Assembly: GCA_965217075.1 (NCBI GenBank)
Contig: CBDCHC010000001.1
Span: 124,001 to 188,000, forward strand
Length of the DNA: 64,000 bases
From: CBDCHC01 sp965217075
GTDB lineage: Bacteria > Pseudomonadota > Gammaproteobacteria > PS1 > Pseudothioglobaceae
Reading direction: 5' to 3'
This document shows positions 63,956 through 64,000 of the stretch, piece by piece (the first letter of the stretch is position 1; each line of letters starts with the position of its first letter). The notes under the pieces are model-generated. The model saw only the letters and a list, made by a program, of their open reading frames with translations. It ran no database searches and was not told the origin of the DNA. The translations under genes and the position numbers were made by a program.

Positions 63956-64000
63956 GAGCTGTTTACTATATTTTAAACAAAATAATTCTAATATAGATTA

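Noticed and set aside
1..64000. tRNA or rRNA genes
   Set aside because: No cloverleaf-like GC-rich stretch, T-loop pattern or conserved rRNA segment was seen in the gaps; a covariance-model scan would settle it.

Overview
The window is a very AT-rich, densely packed chromosomal segment of a Gram-negative gammaproteobacterium. Gram-negative markers are kdsA, lspA, eptA, mltD, dsbA, dapD and outer-membrane-type proteins. The set sbcB (ExoI), tcdA, trhP, bolA and rnfE fits Gammaproteobacteria. Respiration is represented by a cbb3 oxidase operon (ccoNOQP) with an FNR-type box upstream, and by the end of ccmH, which points to microaerobic respiration. A flavoprotein resembling sulfide:quinone reductase and the low G+C are compatible with a SUP05/symbiont-like sulfur oxidiser, but this placement is inference. 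No tRNA, rRNA, CRISPR array or intact insertion sequence was recognised.

Layout: 1-8.4 kb, ccmH end, mrp/apbC, then secA-anmK-mfd. 8.4-11.5 kb, a two-gene unit of a ThDP enzyme (acetolactate-synthase-like) and an aldehyde dehydrogenase. 11.6-17.6 kb, trhP, proS, hemL, holB, tmk. 17.7-22.9 kb, ccoNOQP (ccoQ is a 45-residue gene that is easy to miss) and an SLC13/TrkA-C permease. 23-26.8 kb, a lipoprotein, a probable outer-membrane protein, a small membrane protein, OsmC and a ZIP metal transporter. 26.8-29.1 kb, trpC, kdsA, plsY. 29.2-39.2 kb, one long run of plus-strand genes, mostly overlapping (folB, folK, dsbA, thiD, hisC, rnfE, prmC, tatD, tcdA, glmU, bolA, mltD, membrane protein).

The most interesting region is 39.2-42.9 kb: a complete but decaying bufferin-type (copper-buffering RiPP) locus. 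It has an ECF sigma factor and an RskA-like anti-sigma factor, divergent from bufA (DUF2282), a periplasmic rhodanese, bufB (DUF692, MbnB-like), bufC (DUF2063) and doxX. Sigma, bufA, bufB, bufC and doxX each carry a lesion: frameshifts (two of them in A8/T7 homopolymers), a nonsense codon, or deletions. Nearly all surrounding genes are intact. Only the anti-sigma and rhodanese genes read through.

From 43.0 to 51.4 kb on the minus strand lies a gene for a protein of about 2800 residues. It is a type I-secreted, Bap/LapA-like surface protein with three near-identical 888-891-bp repeats, three 300-bp repeats, a PKD-like module, BspA-type (DUF285) repeats and a C-terminal RTX signal. Just upstream of its start is a microsatellite, (TTATAA)4(TTA)8, that spells overlapping TATAAT boxes and could make expression variable.

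From 51.6 kb to the end are dapD, a broken outer-membrane-like gene, an AlkC-like HEAT protein coupled to an unusual trpB, nth, sbcB-metF, lspA-thiO-hisF, the SQR-like flavoprotein and an EptA-type phosphoethanolamine transferase.
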